Positions 1 to 5,816 of a stretch of 5,873 bases of DNA are shown here, piece by piece. The notes under the pieces were generated by a model. It did no database searches, was not told the origin of the DNA, and saw nothing but the letters and a program-made list of their open reading frames with translations. Position 1 is the first letter of the stretch; each line of letters starts with the position of its first letter. The DNA lies in assembly GCA_945613045.1 (NCBI GenBank), contig CALZAG010000098.1:1-5873 (forward strand), read 5' to 3'. A program made the position numbers and the translations under genes. Origin of the DNA: an uncultured Clostridia bacterium (lineage in GTDB: Bacteria > Bacillota > Clostridia > Oscillospirales > Oscillospiraceae).

Positions 1-907
1 CGGTTATAATGCCTTCTGTGGTGAGGTCGACGCCCTCAATAACGGAGATGGGCGGAATATCCGGATCAGGTGATGTGGGATTTGTCTGCACGGGTACTCC
101 CAGATACTCAGCGGCGATCTTTGCCGTTGTGCCGCCGCAGACGACGTGCTTGCCCTCCTTGGCGAAAAACAGGGCCATCATGCGGTGGTTGTCGCTCATA
201 TCCTCCGGCGGGCCGATCGCGATGTTCACGGTCTGCCGCTGCCGTATCTTGATAACGCAGGCTGTGGCGTCGTCAAAGGGCTTTCCTCCGTAGAGCTTGT
301 TGGTCTCCTCGACTATTATCGAGGTCAGCAGCTTCGCTGTAAGCTCTGCGCGGCTGAGTGGCTCGAGAAATTCAATGAGCTTGTCGCGGCTCCAGTCATT
401 GTTGAGAACTCCGTCCTCGCTTGCGTAGAGGATGCCGTCGCTCATGGCGACAAAAATGTCACCGTCTGCCAGTTCGACCGTGGAGCGGTAGATAGTTTTT
501 TCGCCTATCGTCATGGTCGTCAGCGGGAATTCGTAATGAACGCCGTTGCGCAGCATGATGACACTGGGGTTTTCGTACTGGATAATGTCGGCGTGCATGT
601 TGTCCACGAGCCTTATGATCGTAAAGGTAGAAAATGCACTTTTTCGTTCGGAGCATATAGGCAGAGTGGCGGCTATGGTTTCAACGGCGTCGCGGATATC
701 GAGCCCTGCCGCCAGCATGGTCGATATTATCTTTGACGTCAGGGTGGATAAAATACTTGCCTTGACGCCGCTGCCGAGACCGTCGGCAAGAACTATGATG
801 GAGGAATCGTCGTTTTCAACGATCTCCACATGATCTCCGCAGAGCTGCTCGCCATAGTGGTTTATGCTCATATAGCCTATTTCGCTGCAAAGATTATTCT
901 TCTTCAA
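1..907 (-). CDS. SpoIIE/PP2C-family serine phosphatase linked to HydS (partial, C-terminus beyond left edge)
   Basis: Predicted metal-dependent Ser/Thr protein phosphatase, cytoplasmic, likely the output partner of the adjacent hydrogen sensor. The frame is open from 907 to the left edge (302 codons). Seen: LCGD (Asp25), LADGLGSG (Asp42), MSDGIL (Asp157) and FDDAT (Asp212/213), the acidic metal-binding stations of PP2C/SpoIIE enzymes. The phosphatase domain covers about residues 8-221. A further domain follows, with GPPED near 236 and a VCGGTT motif; I recognise it only as an extension seen in hydrogenase-linked relatives. Start choice: ATG at 871 would cut off SEIGY, which looks like the family N-terminus that precedes the (S)xNxYGEeLCGD motif. 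TTG at 907 keeps it and has AAGGAG 10 nt upstream; an in-frame TGA lies two codons before this TTG. It overlaps the upstream gene by 14 nt, suggesting translational coupling. Full-length relatives are somewhat under 400 residues (from memory), so some 80-90 residues are probably missing. Family call strong; target protein unknown. Confidence 0.9.
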   Translation of the reverse strand, partial: MKKNNLCSEIGYMSINHYGEQLCGDHVEIVENDDSSIIVLADGLGSGVKASILSTLTSKIISTMLAAGLDIRDAVETIAATLPICSERKSAFSTFTIIRLVDNMHADIIQYENPSVIMLRNGVHYEFPLTTMTIGEKTIYRSTVELADGDIFVAMSDGILYASEDGVLNNDWSRDKLIEFLEPLSRAELTAKLLTSIIVEETNKLYGGKPFDDATACVIKIRQRQTVNIAIGPPEDMSDNHRMMALFFAKEGKHVVCGGTTAKIAAEYLGVPVQTNPTSPDPDIPPISVIEGVDLTTEGIIT

Positions 908-2570
908 GGCTCAACGACTCCTTAAGTCTGGTCAATGCGATCTTGGTTTCCGCGGTGGTCTCGCCGAGCAGGGAGGCAATCTCCTGGACGATCCGCATTT
1001 GTTTTTCAATAACGTCGTTCGTTATCTCAGCGGTCTTGCGGCTTATGGTCTTGCGCCGCATGGCCTCCTCTTCCTCTTCGGTGACGTCAGTGATTATATC
1101 TATGAGGATCTTGGTGGAGCGGTCATAAACAATGGTCTGCTCGAAATAGCGGTCGTAGTCGGAAAAATATCCGCGAAGCTTTTTGACCGGTTTTCCCGTT
1201 TCAAGAGCGGTAAAAAAGGGCGTGGTATCGAGGACTCTGACAACGCTGTCGCCCAGTATATCGGATTCATGGTTTATGTTAAGCATCTGCATTGCGGTGC
1301 GGTTTAATTGCTGCACCTCAAGATCCTCATTGACAACGACAACGCCGCTGGGCATATTGTTGAGAATCTTGTTGCTGAAGCGCTCAGCCTTATCCATTAT
1401 AAAGGGCAGGCACATGCTGTAATCAGCGGTGCCGCGGTAAATGGCTATCGCCTTGTCGCGGCAGGTGTCATACCCGCAGCTTCCGCAGTTGAGCTCGTCG
1501 CCGCGGGAGTTCTTGCCGAGCTTGGCGAGGATAGCCTTGATCTCGTCCTCATTAGGCGTGCGCTTACGGACGGGAGTTCCGATGTGTTGTACGGCGAGAG
1601 AACCGGAATCGGGCTGAGGAACGTCGAAATCCTCCTTGCCGACGTTTTTAAGGACAGAGCAGATATGCCTGATGGGTGAGTTTATGTACTTTTCCATGAT
1701 GGGCCCGTCTATGCAGCTTCCGTCGCAGAGCGCCATCTCGATAAAGCACTTGTGGATATTGCCGTTCTGAATATCGTTCAGGGCATTCATGCAGCTTTTG
1801 GGGCCGTTTGTGGATATGAACTGATACCCGTTGTCAGGCAGATCCATGCAGCGCAGAATTCCGCCGGTGACGGGGAAGCTGCGCGCCCGGCCTGGAAAGC
1901 TTTCGCCGAATTCGGGCTCTATCTCAATGTTCTCGGCAATGCGCATCTGGTCGAATTCCTCAAAAGTGAGAACGGCGTCCACACAGGTGCCAATGGCCTC
2001 CTCTTTTTTTGAGACGCAGGGACCGATGAAAACGACTTTCGCGTCGGGAATACGGCGCTTTATATCCATGGCGTGGGCCACCATGGGCGAAACGACCGGC
2101 GACAGAAAACGTCTGAGGTCGGGAAAATGCTTCTCAACAAGAAGATTGACCGAGGGACAGGACGAGGTGATGATAACATCCTGAGCCTGCTCGCGTATCT
2201 GCCTTTCATATTCACGCTTGACTATCGTGGCTCCGATCGCGGTCTCCTCCGCGTCGGAGAAGCCAAGCTCCTTCAGGGCCTTGCGTATGGAGTTTATACC
2301 GCAGTCGTTCCAGCAGGCGTAGAAAGAGGGGGCTACGCTGGCGATGACCGGAGCATTGCCCTGAAGCATTACGCGGACCCTCTCGGTGTCGTCAACTATC
2401 TCTTTTGCATCCTGAGGACAAACAACAAAGCACTGGCCGCAGAGTATACACTCATCGCTGATTATGTGAGCCTGATGCCCCGTGAAGCGGATCGCCTTGA
2501 CAGGACATCTGCGTATACATCTGTGGCAGTTTTTGCAGTTGGACTTTTTCAGCTTCAGTACGCTCTGCAT
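894..2570 (-). CDS. hydS: HydS-type sensory [FeFe]-hydrogenase with PAS domain
   Basis: 558-residue soluble iron-sulfur protein, probably a hydrogen/redox sensor. Domains in order: two [4Fe-4S] motifs (Cys12/15/18/22 and Cys41/44/47/51); the [FeFe]-hydrogenase large-subunit domain, about 70-310; a small Fe-S domain (Cys362, 365, 370, 387); PAS, about 395-495; and a charged helical tail, about 500-558. H-cluster motifs: L1 TSSCP (135-139), L2 GPCVSKKEE (183-191), L3 EMALCDGSC (278-286). The four cluster ligands Cys138, Cys185, Cys282 and Cys286 are kept. The proton-transfer cysteine of catalytic enzymes (C299 in Clostridium pasteurianum CpI) is Ser137, and the methionines corresponding to CpI M353 and M497 are Gly183 and Ala280. 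This pattern is known for group C sensory enzymes. The adjoining phosphatase gene suggests the phosphatase-linked subgroup. An upstream TTG at 2591 is rejected as start because the ribosome site would lie inside its reading frame; ATG at 2570 is used. Confidence 0.92.
   Translation of the reverse strand: MQSVLKLKKSNCKNCHRCIRRCPVKAIRFTGHQAHIISDECILCGQCFVVCPQDAKEIVDDTERVRVMLQGNAPVIASVAPSFYACWNDCGINSIRKALKELGFSDAEETAIGATIVKREYERQIREQAQDVIITSSCPSVNLLVEKHFPDLRRFLSPVVSPMVAHAMDIKRRIPDAKVVFIGPCVSKKEEAIGTCVDAVLTFEEFDQMRIAENIEIEPEFGESFPGRARSFPVTGGILRCMDLPDNGYQFISTNGPKSCMNALNDIQNGNIHKCFIEMALCDGSCIDGPIMEKYINSPIRHICSVLKNVGKEDFDVPQPDSGSLAVQHIGTPVRKRTPNEDEIKAILAKLGKNSRGDELNCGSCGYDTCRDKAIAIYRGTADYSMCLPFIMDKAERFSNKILNNMPSGVVVVNEDLEVQQLNRTAMQMLNINHESDILGDSVVRVLDTTPFFTALETGKPVKKLRGYFSDYDRYFEQTIVYDRSTKILIDIITDVTEEEEEAMRRKTISRKTAEITNDVIEKQMRIVQEIASLLGETTAETKIALTRLKESLSLEEE
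918..923 (-). promoter_or_regulatory. Ribosome binding site for the phosphatase gene, inside the hydS coding region
   Basis: On the minus strand this reads AAGGAG, a perfect Shine-Dalgarno core, 10 nt before the TTG at 907. It lies within the last codons of the hydrogenase gene. It supports the TTG start over the ATG at 871, which has no purine-rich site at useful spacing (the stretch before it reads AGCGAAATAGGCTAT). Confidence 0.65.
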
Positions 2571-2576
2571 GGGAAG

Positions 2577-2583
2577 ACCTCCC
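2577..2583 (-). promoter_or_regulatory. Ribosome binding site of hydS
   Basis: Reads GGGAGGT on the minus strand, 6 nt before the ATG at 2570. It decides the start: the alternative TTG at 2591 is upstream of this site and has no comparable site of its own. Confidence 0.8.
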
Positions 2584-2610
2584 TTTATCAATTGCTCTTT
2601 AACAAATTAT

Positions 2611-2639
2611 ATTGTAGCATAAAGGAATACTTGCGACAA
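2611..2639 (-). promoter_or_regulatory. Predicted sigma-A-type promoter of the hydS-phosphatase operon
   Basis: On the minus strand: -35 TTGTCG (2639-2634, 4 of 6 to consensus), 17-bp spacer, -10 TACAAT (2616-2611, 5 of 6). Transcription would begin near 2604, giving a leader of about 34 nt. A perfect TATAAT lies 5 bp further on (2611-2606), but its spacing of 22 bp to this -35 is poor. The -35 box shares 2634-2636 with the -35 box of the divergent promoter. Confidence 0.6.
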
Positions 2640-2640
2640 G
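2630..2640. repeat. Short inverted repeat covering both -35 boxes
   Basis: CTTG-CGA-CAAG: 4-bp arms around a 3-bp centre, at the midpoint of the divergent promoters. It could be an operator half-site pair or simply the result of two TTG-starting -35 boxes facing each other. The arms are too short to decide. Confidence 0.35.
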
Positions 2641-2659
2641 AAGAAATGGCGTGTATAAT
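2631..2659 (+). promoter_or_regulatory. Predicted sigma-A-type promoter of the RseC-like/DHHW/MBOAT operon
   Basis: -35 TTGCGA (2631-2636, 4 of 6), 17-bp spacer, -10 TATAAT (2654-2659, perfect). The start would be near 2666, with a leader of about 23 nt containing GGAG (2678-2681) 7 nt before the ATG at 2689. The sequence is AT-rich around the -10, with an A-run just downstream. Confidence 0.7.
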
Positions 2660-2688
2660 TAGAAAAAATGTAAAAACGGAGACTGAAT

Positions 2689-3108
2689 ATGCTTCAGGAA
2701 GCGATAATAACAAAAATCAGGGAAGACGGTCTGGCGGAGGTCGTTGTAGAGCGGCTCGGAATATGCGGCGGAGACTGCAATGGCTGCAAGGAGTGCAGGT
2801 ATGAGCACCTTATGAAGTCGCTCGTGCAAAACCCTATCGGCGCCGGACGCGGCCAGCATGTGATGATAGAGACCCCGACCTCAGGAGTCGTTAAGGGCGC
2901 TTTCGCGATATATGTCCTGCCAATAGTAATGCTTATAGCCGGCTACCTCATAGCCGCCGCGCTCGCTCTGTCCGAGGGCATATGCATAGCGGCGGCCTTC
3001 GGCGCGGCTGTGCTGGGTGTGCTTATTGCGATGCTCATAAGCAAGAAACGCCATGCGGCGGACCCCACGCCGACAAAAATTGTGAGTGTGATCGAGAAAG
3101 ATGAATAA
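2689..3108 (+). CDS. RseC/MucC (SoxR-reducing system) family membrane protein
   Basis: 139-residue predicted inner-membrane protein. The N-terminal cytoplasmic part (1-65) carries four clustered cysteines, Cys26, 30, 33 and 36 (C-x3-C-x2-C-x2-C), preceded by a short beta-rich stretch typical of the RseC/MucC family. Two hydrophobic helices follow at about 71-93 and 97-117, joined by a very short loop, and then a basic KKRH stop-transfer and a cytoplasmic tail. Family members are associated with sigma-E control and SoxR reduction in Proteobacteria and with electron-transfer (Rnf/Rsx) genes. The role in Clostridia is not settled; a redox or Fe-S-related function is inferred from the cysteines. 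It is the first gene downstream of the rightward promoter, and its end overlaps the next gene by 8 nt, so the two are probably co-translated. The link with an acylation system is not something I know as standard. Confidence 0.82.
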   Translation: MLQEAIITKIREDGLAEVVVERLGICGGDCNGCKECRYEHLMKSLVQNPIGAGRGQHVMIETPTSGVVKGAFAIYVLPIVMLIAGYLIAAALALSEGICIAAAFGAAVLGVLIAMLISKKRHAADPTPTKIVSVIEKDE

Positions 3109-4273
3109 TACAACCTATAATTCAAAAGCTGCAGCGGTAGTTAAAAAAGCGTTCTTCCTGCTGACAGTACTCATACTTTTAACAGGCCTCGTAACCACGC
3201 TTTTTATGCCGGACGAGATCAATTCGTATGAAAACAGATATGCAAACAAGGTGCCGCCGCTGACGGCCGGTTCATATATTGACGGAAGCTTTCAGGACGG
3301 TATGGAAAATGCGCTTTCTGACCAGATACAGTTTGCAAAGCTCGCCAAGAGATCGTATAACCTGGCAAATGCATTGGTTGAAGCCCCGATAATCAGAACG
3401 CTCGAGGACCATGTTCAGCACTATGTTTATTCAAACGGTGCCAAGTTCTATAAGGGAAAGCTGCTGTTTAACCAGTATGACCTTTCGGCTGTAAAAGACA
3501 ATATGGTGGCTAAGGCAGAGAACATTAATTCAGCGGCTGCGGCGCATCCGGATGTGGAGTTCTATGCATATTATATTGAAAAGGACACGGACATTGACTT
3601 TTTAAGCGGCAGCAAAATCAACGCGTCAGACTATATGCTGTCTATGCTGAACTTACCGGAGGAGAACAAAGGCTGCTTCAGAATAAATAATTTTGAAGAA
3701 TTTGATGAGTATTTTTATGATACAGATCATCATTGGAACTACAAAGGCTCCTACCGCGGGTATAAGCAGATACTGTCGATGCTGAGCGACGATCAGCCGC
3801 TGGAGCCTTCCGGTGTGTTCAATTCGGGAATGCGCTTTGTCGGCAGCAAAGCTCTGAGCTTTGCCGGCGTTTTTACGGATGAGATGAGCATATATCGTTT
3901 TGCTTATCCTGATATGAGTATTACGATAAACGGGGAGCCGGCCGAGGATTACGGAAATCAAAGGCTTCTTGTTGAGGGAACGCTGTACGATGCCACCTAC
4001 GGAGCCGTTTACGGCGGAGACATCGGAGAGATAGTATTTGACACCGGCAGAGATGGGGGAAATATTCTTGTCATAGGTGAGTCGTATGACAATGCCGTCC
4101 TCAAGCTGCTCGCAAGCCATTTTTCGAAGACCTTCAGTATAGATCTGAGATACTATGAGCATAGCTTTGGACAGGCTTTTGATTTTTCCGAATATGTGAA
4201 AGCTCATGACATAAGCAAAGTGCTGCTTGTCGGCAACATTGATTACTATATCATGCGTGAATTTATGATATGA
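3101..4273 (+). CDS. DHHW-family extracytoplasmic SGNH-like protein, probable envelope O-acyltransferase partner
   Basis: 390-residue protein with a single N-terminal membrane anchor (about 17-36, preceded by lysines) and the remainder predicted outside. After the anchor comes ENRYANKVPPL, then DGSFQDGMENALSDQ (about 61-75), the usual opening of DHHW proteins. The name-giving motif is DTDHHW at 207-212, and a putative nucleophile is in GESYD (Ser328, 326-330). In the related alginate acetylation proteins AlgJ/AlgX, an Asp-x-His motif also precedes the Gly-Asp-Ser-type serine. By analogy Asp209/His211 or their neighbours with Ser328 would form the active site; this is inferred. It starts inside the end of the RseC-like gene with only a weak ribosome site (GAGAAAG directly before ATG), pointing to translational coupling. 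The MBOAT gene follows after 13 nt. Likely role: final transfer of an acyl group to a cell-envelope polymer whose identity cannot be read from the window. Confidence 0.88.
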   Translation: MNNTTYNSKAAAVVKKAFFLLTVLILLTGLVTTLFMPDEINSYENRYANKVPPLTAGSYIDGSFQDGMENALSDQIQFAKLAKRSYNLANALVEAPIIRTLEDHVQHYVYSNGAKFYKGKLLFNQYDLSAVKDNMVAKAENINSAAAAHPDVEFYAYYIEKDTDIDFLSGSKINASDYMLSMLNLPEENKGCFRINNFEEFDEYFYDTDHHWNYKGSYRGYKQILSMLSDDQPLEPSGVFNSGMRFVGSKALSFAGVFTDEMSIYRFAYPDMSITINGEPAEDYGNQRLLVEGTLYDATYGAVYGGDIGEIVFDTGRDGGNILVIGESYDNAVLKLLASHFSKTFSIDLRYYEHSFGQAFDFSEYVKAHDISKVLLVGNIDYYIMREFMI

Positions 4274-4286
4274 TTGGATCAACGGT

Positions 4287-5687
4287 ATGCTTTTTTCGAG
4301 TTTGACATTTTTATACTTTTTCCTGCCGCTTTTGCTCATTTTGTACTTTGCAGCTAAAAGCAGAGCGTGGCGCAACGGAGTACTGCTTGTTTTATCCGTC
4401 ATTTTCTATTCGTGGGGTGAGCCGAAATATGTTTTCCTCTTACTCGCGTCAACGCTTGTCGCTTGGCTTTGCGGTCTGGGAATAGAAAAATTCAGAGGCA
4501 GGGGAGGAGCATCAAAAGCCGTTCTTGTCCTTTCGTTGGTTTTGCTGCTCGGAAGCCTGATGGTATTTAAATACCTTAACTTCTTCGTTGATAATCTTAA
4601 TAATATCGACGGCGTGGCAATAAGCATCCGCGAGATCGTCCTTCCCATCGGCATCAGCTTCTATACATTTCAGATACTGTCATATCTTATAGACCTGTAT
4701 AAAAATAAGGTAGCGGTACAGAGAAACTATTTTTTGTTCACCCTCTATGTCAGCCTCTTCCCGCAGCTTATTGCAGGCCCCATAGTCAGATACGAGACCG
4801 TAGAGAAAGAGATAAGCTGCCGCACGGAAACTTGGGATGACGCCGTAAGCGGAATGCGCCGTTTTACGGTAGGCCTTGCAAAAAAAGTCCTTATAGCAAA
4901 TAATGTAGCCGCTATAGCGGAATATATCTATTCCTTTGAAGAAGCCGCCGGCTGCGGAGCATACTGGCTTGCTGCGCTGTGCTATACATTGCAGATATTC
5001 TTTGACTTTTCCGGCTACAGTGACATGGCAATAGGCTTGGGAAGAATATTCGGTTTTCATTTTCTCGAAAACTTCAATTATCCCTACATATCCAAGTCGA
5101 TCACCGAATTCTGGCGGCGCTGGCATATTAGCCTTTCTACCTGGTTTAGGGACTATGTGTATATTCCGCTTGGCGGAAACAGAGTCGGCAGAATGCGCTG
5201 GATATTCAATATTCTTGTCGTCTGGGCTCTTACGGGCTTCTGGCATGGGGCGCAGTGGAACTTCTTGCTTTGGGGGCTGTATTACGCAGTGCTTTTGCTG
5301 GCGGAAAAGCTGTTTCTCGGCAGACTGCTGAAAAAGCTGCCGGCTGTTTTGCAGTGGGCATACGCAATGTTCTTTGTTGTTATCGGCTGGGTGATATTTG
5401 ATCTTACCGATTTTTCACAGCTCAGCGCTGTGCTTGCCGGTATGTTCAGCTTCAACACTACAAATTGGGAGCTGCTGCTCACGGGAGATGTGTCAAAGGT
5501 GTTCAATCTGCTGTTCATCATACCCGGCATAGCTTTCTCGTTCCCGATCGCGAATAAACTCAAAGTGAAAGAAAACGGAGCGGCCTCGGCGATCGCCGTG
5601 AACTTCGGGTACCTAATCTTACTTGCTCTGTGCATCGCGTTTATAATAAGCTCATCATACAATCCGTTTATTTATTTCAGATTCTGA
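4287..5687 (+). CDS. MBOAT-family O-acyltransferase (AlgI/DltB/PatA-like) with C-terminal acyl-shuttle motif
   Basis: 466-residue polytopic membrane protein, the usual length for AlgI-type proteins. It opens with MLFSSLTFLYFFLPL and FYSWGEPKYV (40-49), typical of AlgI. Core motifs: QLIAGPIVRYE (160-170), FDFSGYSDMAIGLGRIFGF (239-257), FWRRWHISLSTWFRDYVYIPLGG (275-297, including His280) and LTGFWHGAQWNFLLWG (315-330, including His320). His280 and His320 correspond by position in the motifs to the two conserved histidines of DltB; the second is the accepted catalytic residue of the family. The last six residues are FIYFRF (461-466), with Tyr463 placed as in the acyl-shuttle hexapeptide shown for the Dlt pathway and for fused MBOAT systems. 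Known role of the family: taking an acyl group from a cytoplasmic thioester across the membrane. The ribosome site is weak (TTGGAT, about 8 nt before ATG), so expression may depend on the upstream gene. Acyl donor and target are unknown. Confidence 0.93.
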   Translation: MLFSSLTFLYFFLPLLLILYFAAKSRAWRNGVLLVLSVIFYSWGEPKYVFLLLASTLVAWLCGLGIEKFRGRGGASKAVLVLSLVLLLGSLMVFKYLNFFVDNLNNIDGVAISIREIVLPIGISFYTFQILSYLIDLYKNKVAVQRNYFLFTLYVSLFPQLIAGPIVRYETVEKEISCRTETWDDAVSGMRRFTVGLAKKVLIANNVAAIAEYIYSFEEAAGCGAYWLAALCYTLQIFFDFSGYSDMAIGLGRIFGFHFLENFNYPYISKSITEFWRRWHISLSTWFRDYVYIPLGGNRVGRMRWIFNILVVWALTGFWHGAQWNFLLWGLYYAVLLLAEKLFLGRLLKKLPAVLQWAYAMFFVVIGWVIFDLTDFSQLSAVLAGMFSFNTTNWELLLTGDVSKVFNLLFIIPGIAFSFPIANKLKVKENGAASAIAVNFGYLILLALCIAFIISSSYNPFIYFRF

Positions 5688-5749
5688 TCATGCACAAAAC
5701 CAATGTAAGAATATGTGTCATCAAACGAAATAAATTTTTCGGAAAAGCT
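5688..5749. other. Intergenic stretch without a recognisable terminator
   Basis: AT-rich gap after the MBOAT stop. It holds an imperfect hairpin (ATGCACA at 5690-5696 against TGTGTCAT at 5714-5721, one bulge, long loop) and a 5-bp stem (CGAAA at 5726-5730 against TTTCG at 5737-5741). Neither is GC-rich or followed directly by a T-run, so a Rho-independent terminator is not supported. The A/T tracts at 5728-5739 end 10 bp before the next -35 box and could act as an UP-like element. Confidence 0.4.
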
Positions 5750-5778
5750 TTGATTTTGCAGGCCATATGTGGTATCAT
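5750..5778 (+). promoter_or_regulatory. Predicted sigma-A-type promoter of prfC
   Basis: -35 TTGATT (5750-5755, 4 of 6), 17-bp spacer, -10 TATCAT (5773-5778, 5 of 6). The start would be near 5785, giving a leader of about 32 nt to the ATG at 5817. It makes prfC transcriptionally independent of the acylation operon. Confidence 0.62.
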
Positions 5779-5802
5779 AGCTAACCGTGTGAATTCATGA
5801 TT

Positions 5803-5808
5803 GGAGAG
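5803..5808 (+). promoter_or_regulatory. Ribosome binding site of prfC
   Basis: GGAGAG, 8 nt before the ATG at 5817. It supports that start over the in-frame ATG at 5826. Confidence 0.7.
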
Positions 5809-5816
5809 AACTGTAT

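Noticed and set aside
146..736. Long plus-strand open frame of 196 codons opposite the phosphatase gene
   Set aside because: It is antisense to a well-supported PP2C frame, has no recognisable motif, and has no convincing ribosome site. It arises from the high-GC codon pattern on the other strand.
2571..2591. Longer hydS start at TTG 2591, adding seven residues
   Set aside because: The added codons contain the GGGAGGT ribosome site itself, which sits 6 nt before the ATG at 2570.
2592..2688. Riboswitch or structured leader between the divergent operons
   Set aside because: The predicted leaders are only about 23 and 34 nt long, too short for a known riboswitch, and no conserved aptamer motif is visible.
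2073..2804. Plus-strand open frame of 243 codons running through the 5' part of hydS into the RseC-like gene
   Set aside because: It crosses the divergent promoter region and overlaps two well-supported genes. Its sequence shows no family features.
3653..4402. Minus-strand open frame of 249 codons opposite the DHHW and MBOAT genes
   Set aside because: It is antisense to the DTDHHW and GESYD motifs of a clear DHHW gene and crosses a gene boundary. No domain or ribosome site was seen.
5690..5741. Hairpins after the MBOAT gene as a Rho-independent terminator
   Set aside because: The stems are short, AT-rich and bulged, and no T-run follows immediately.
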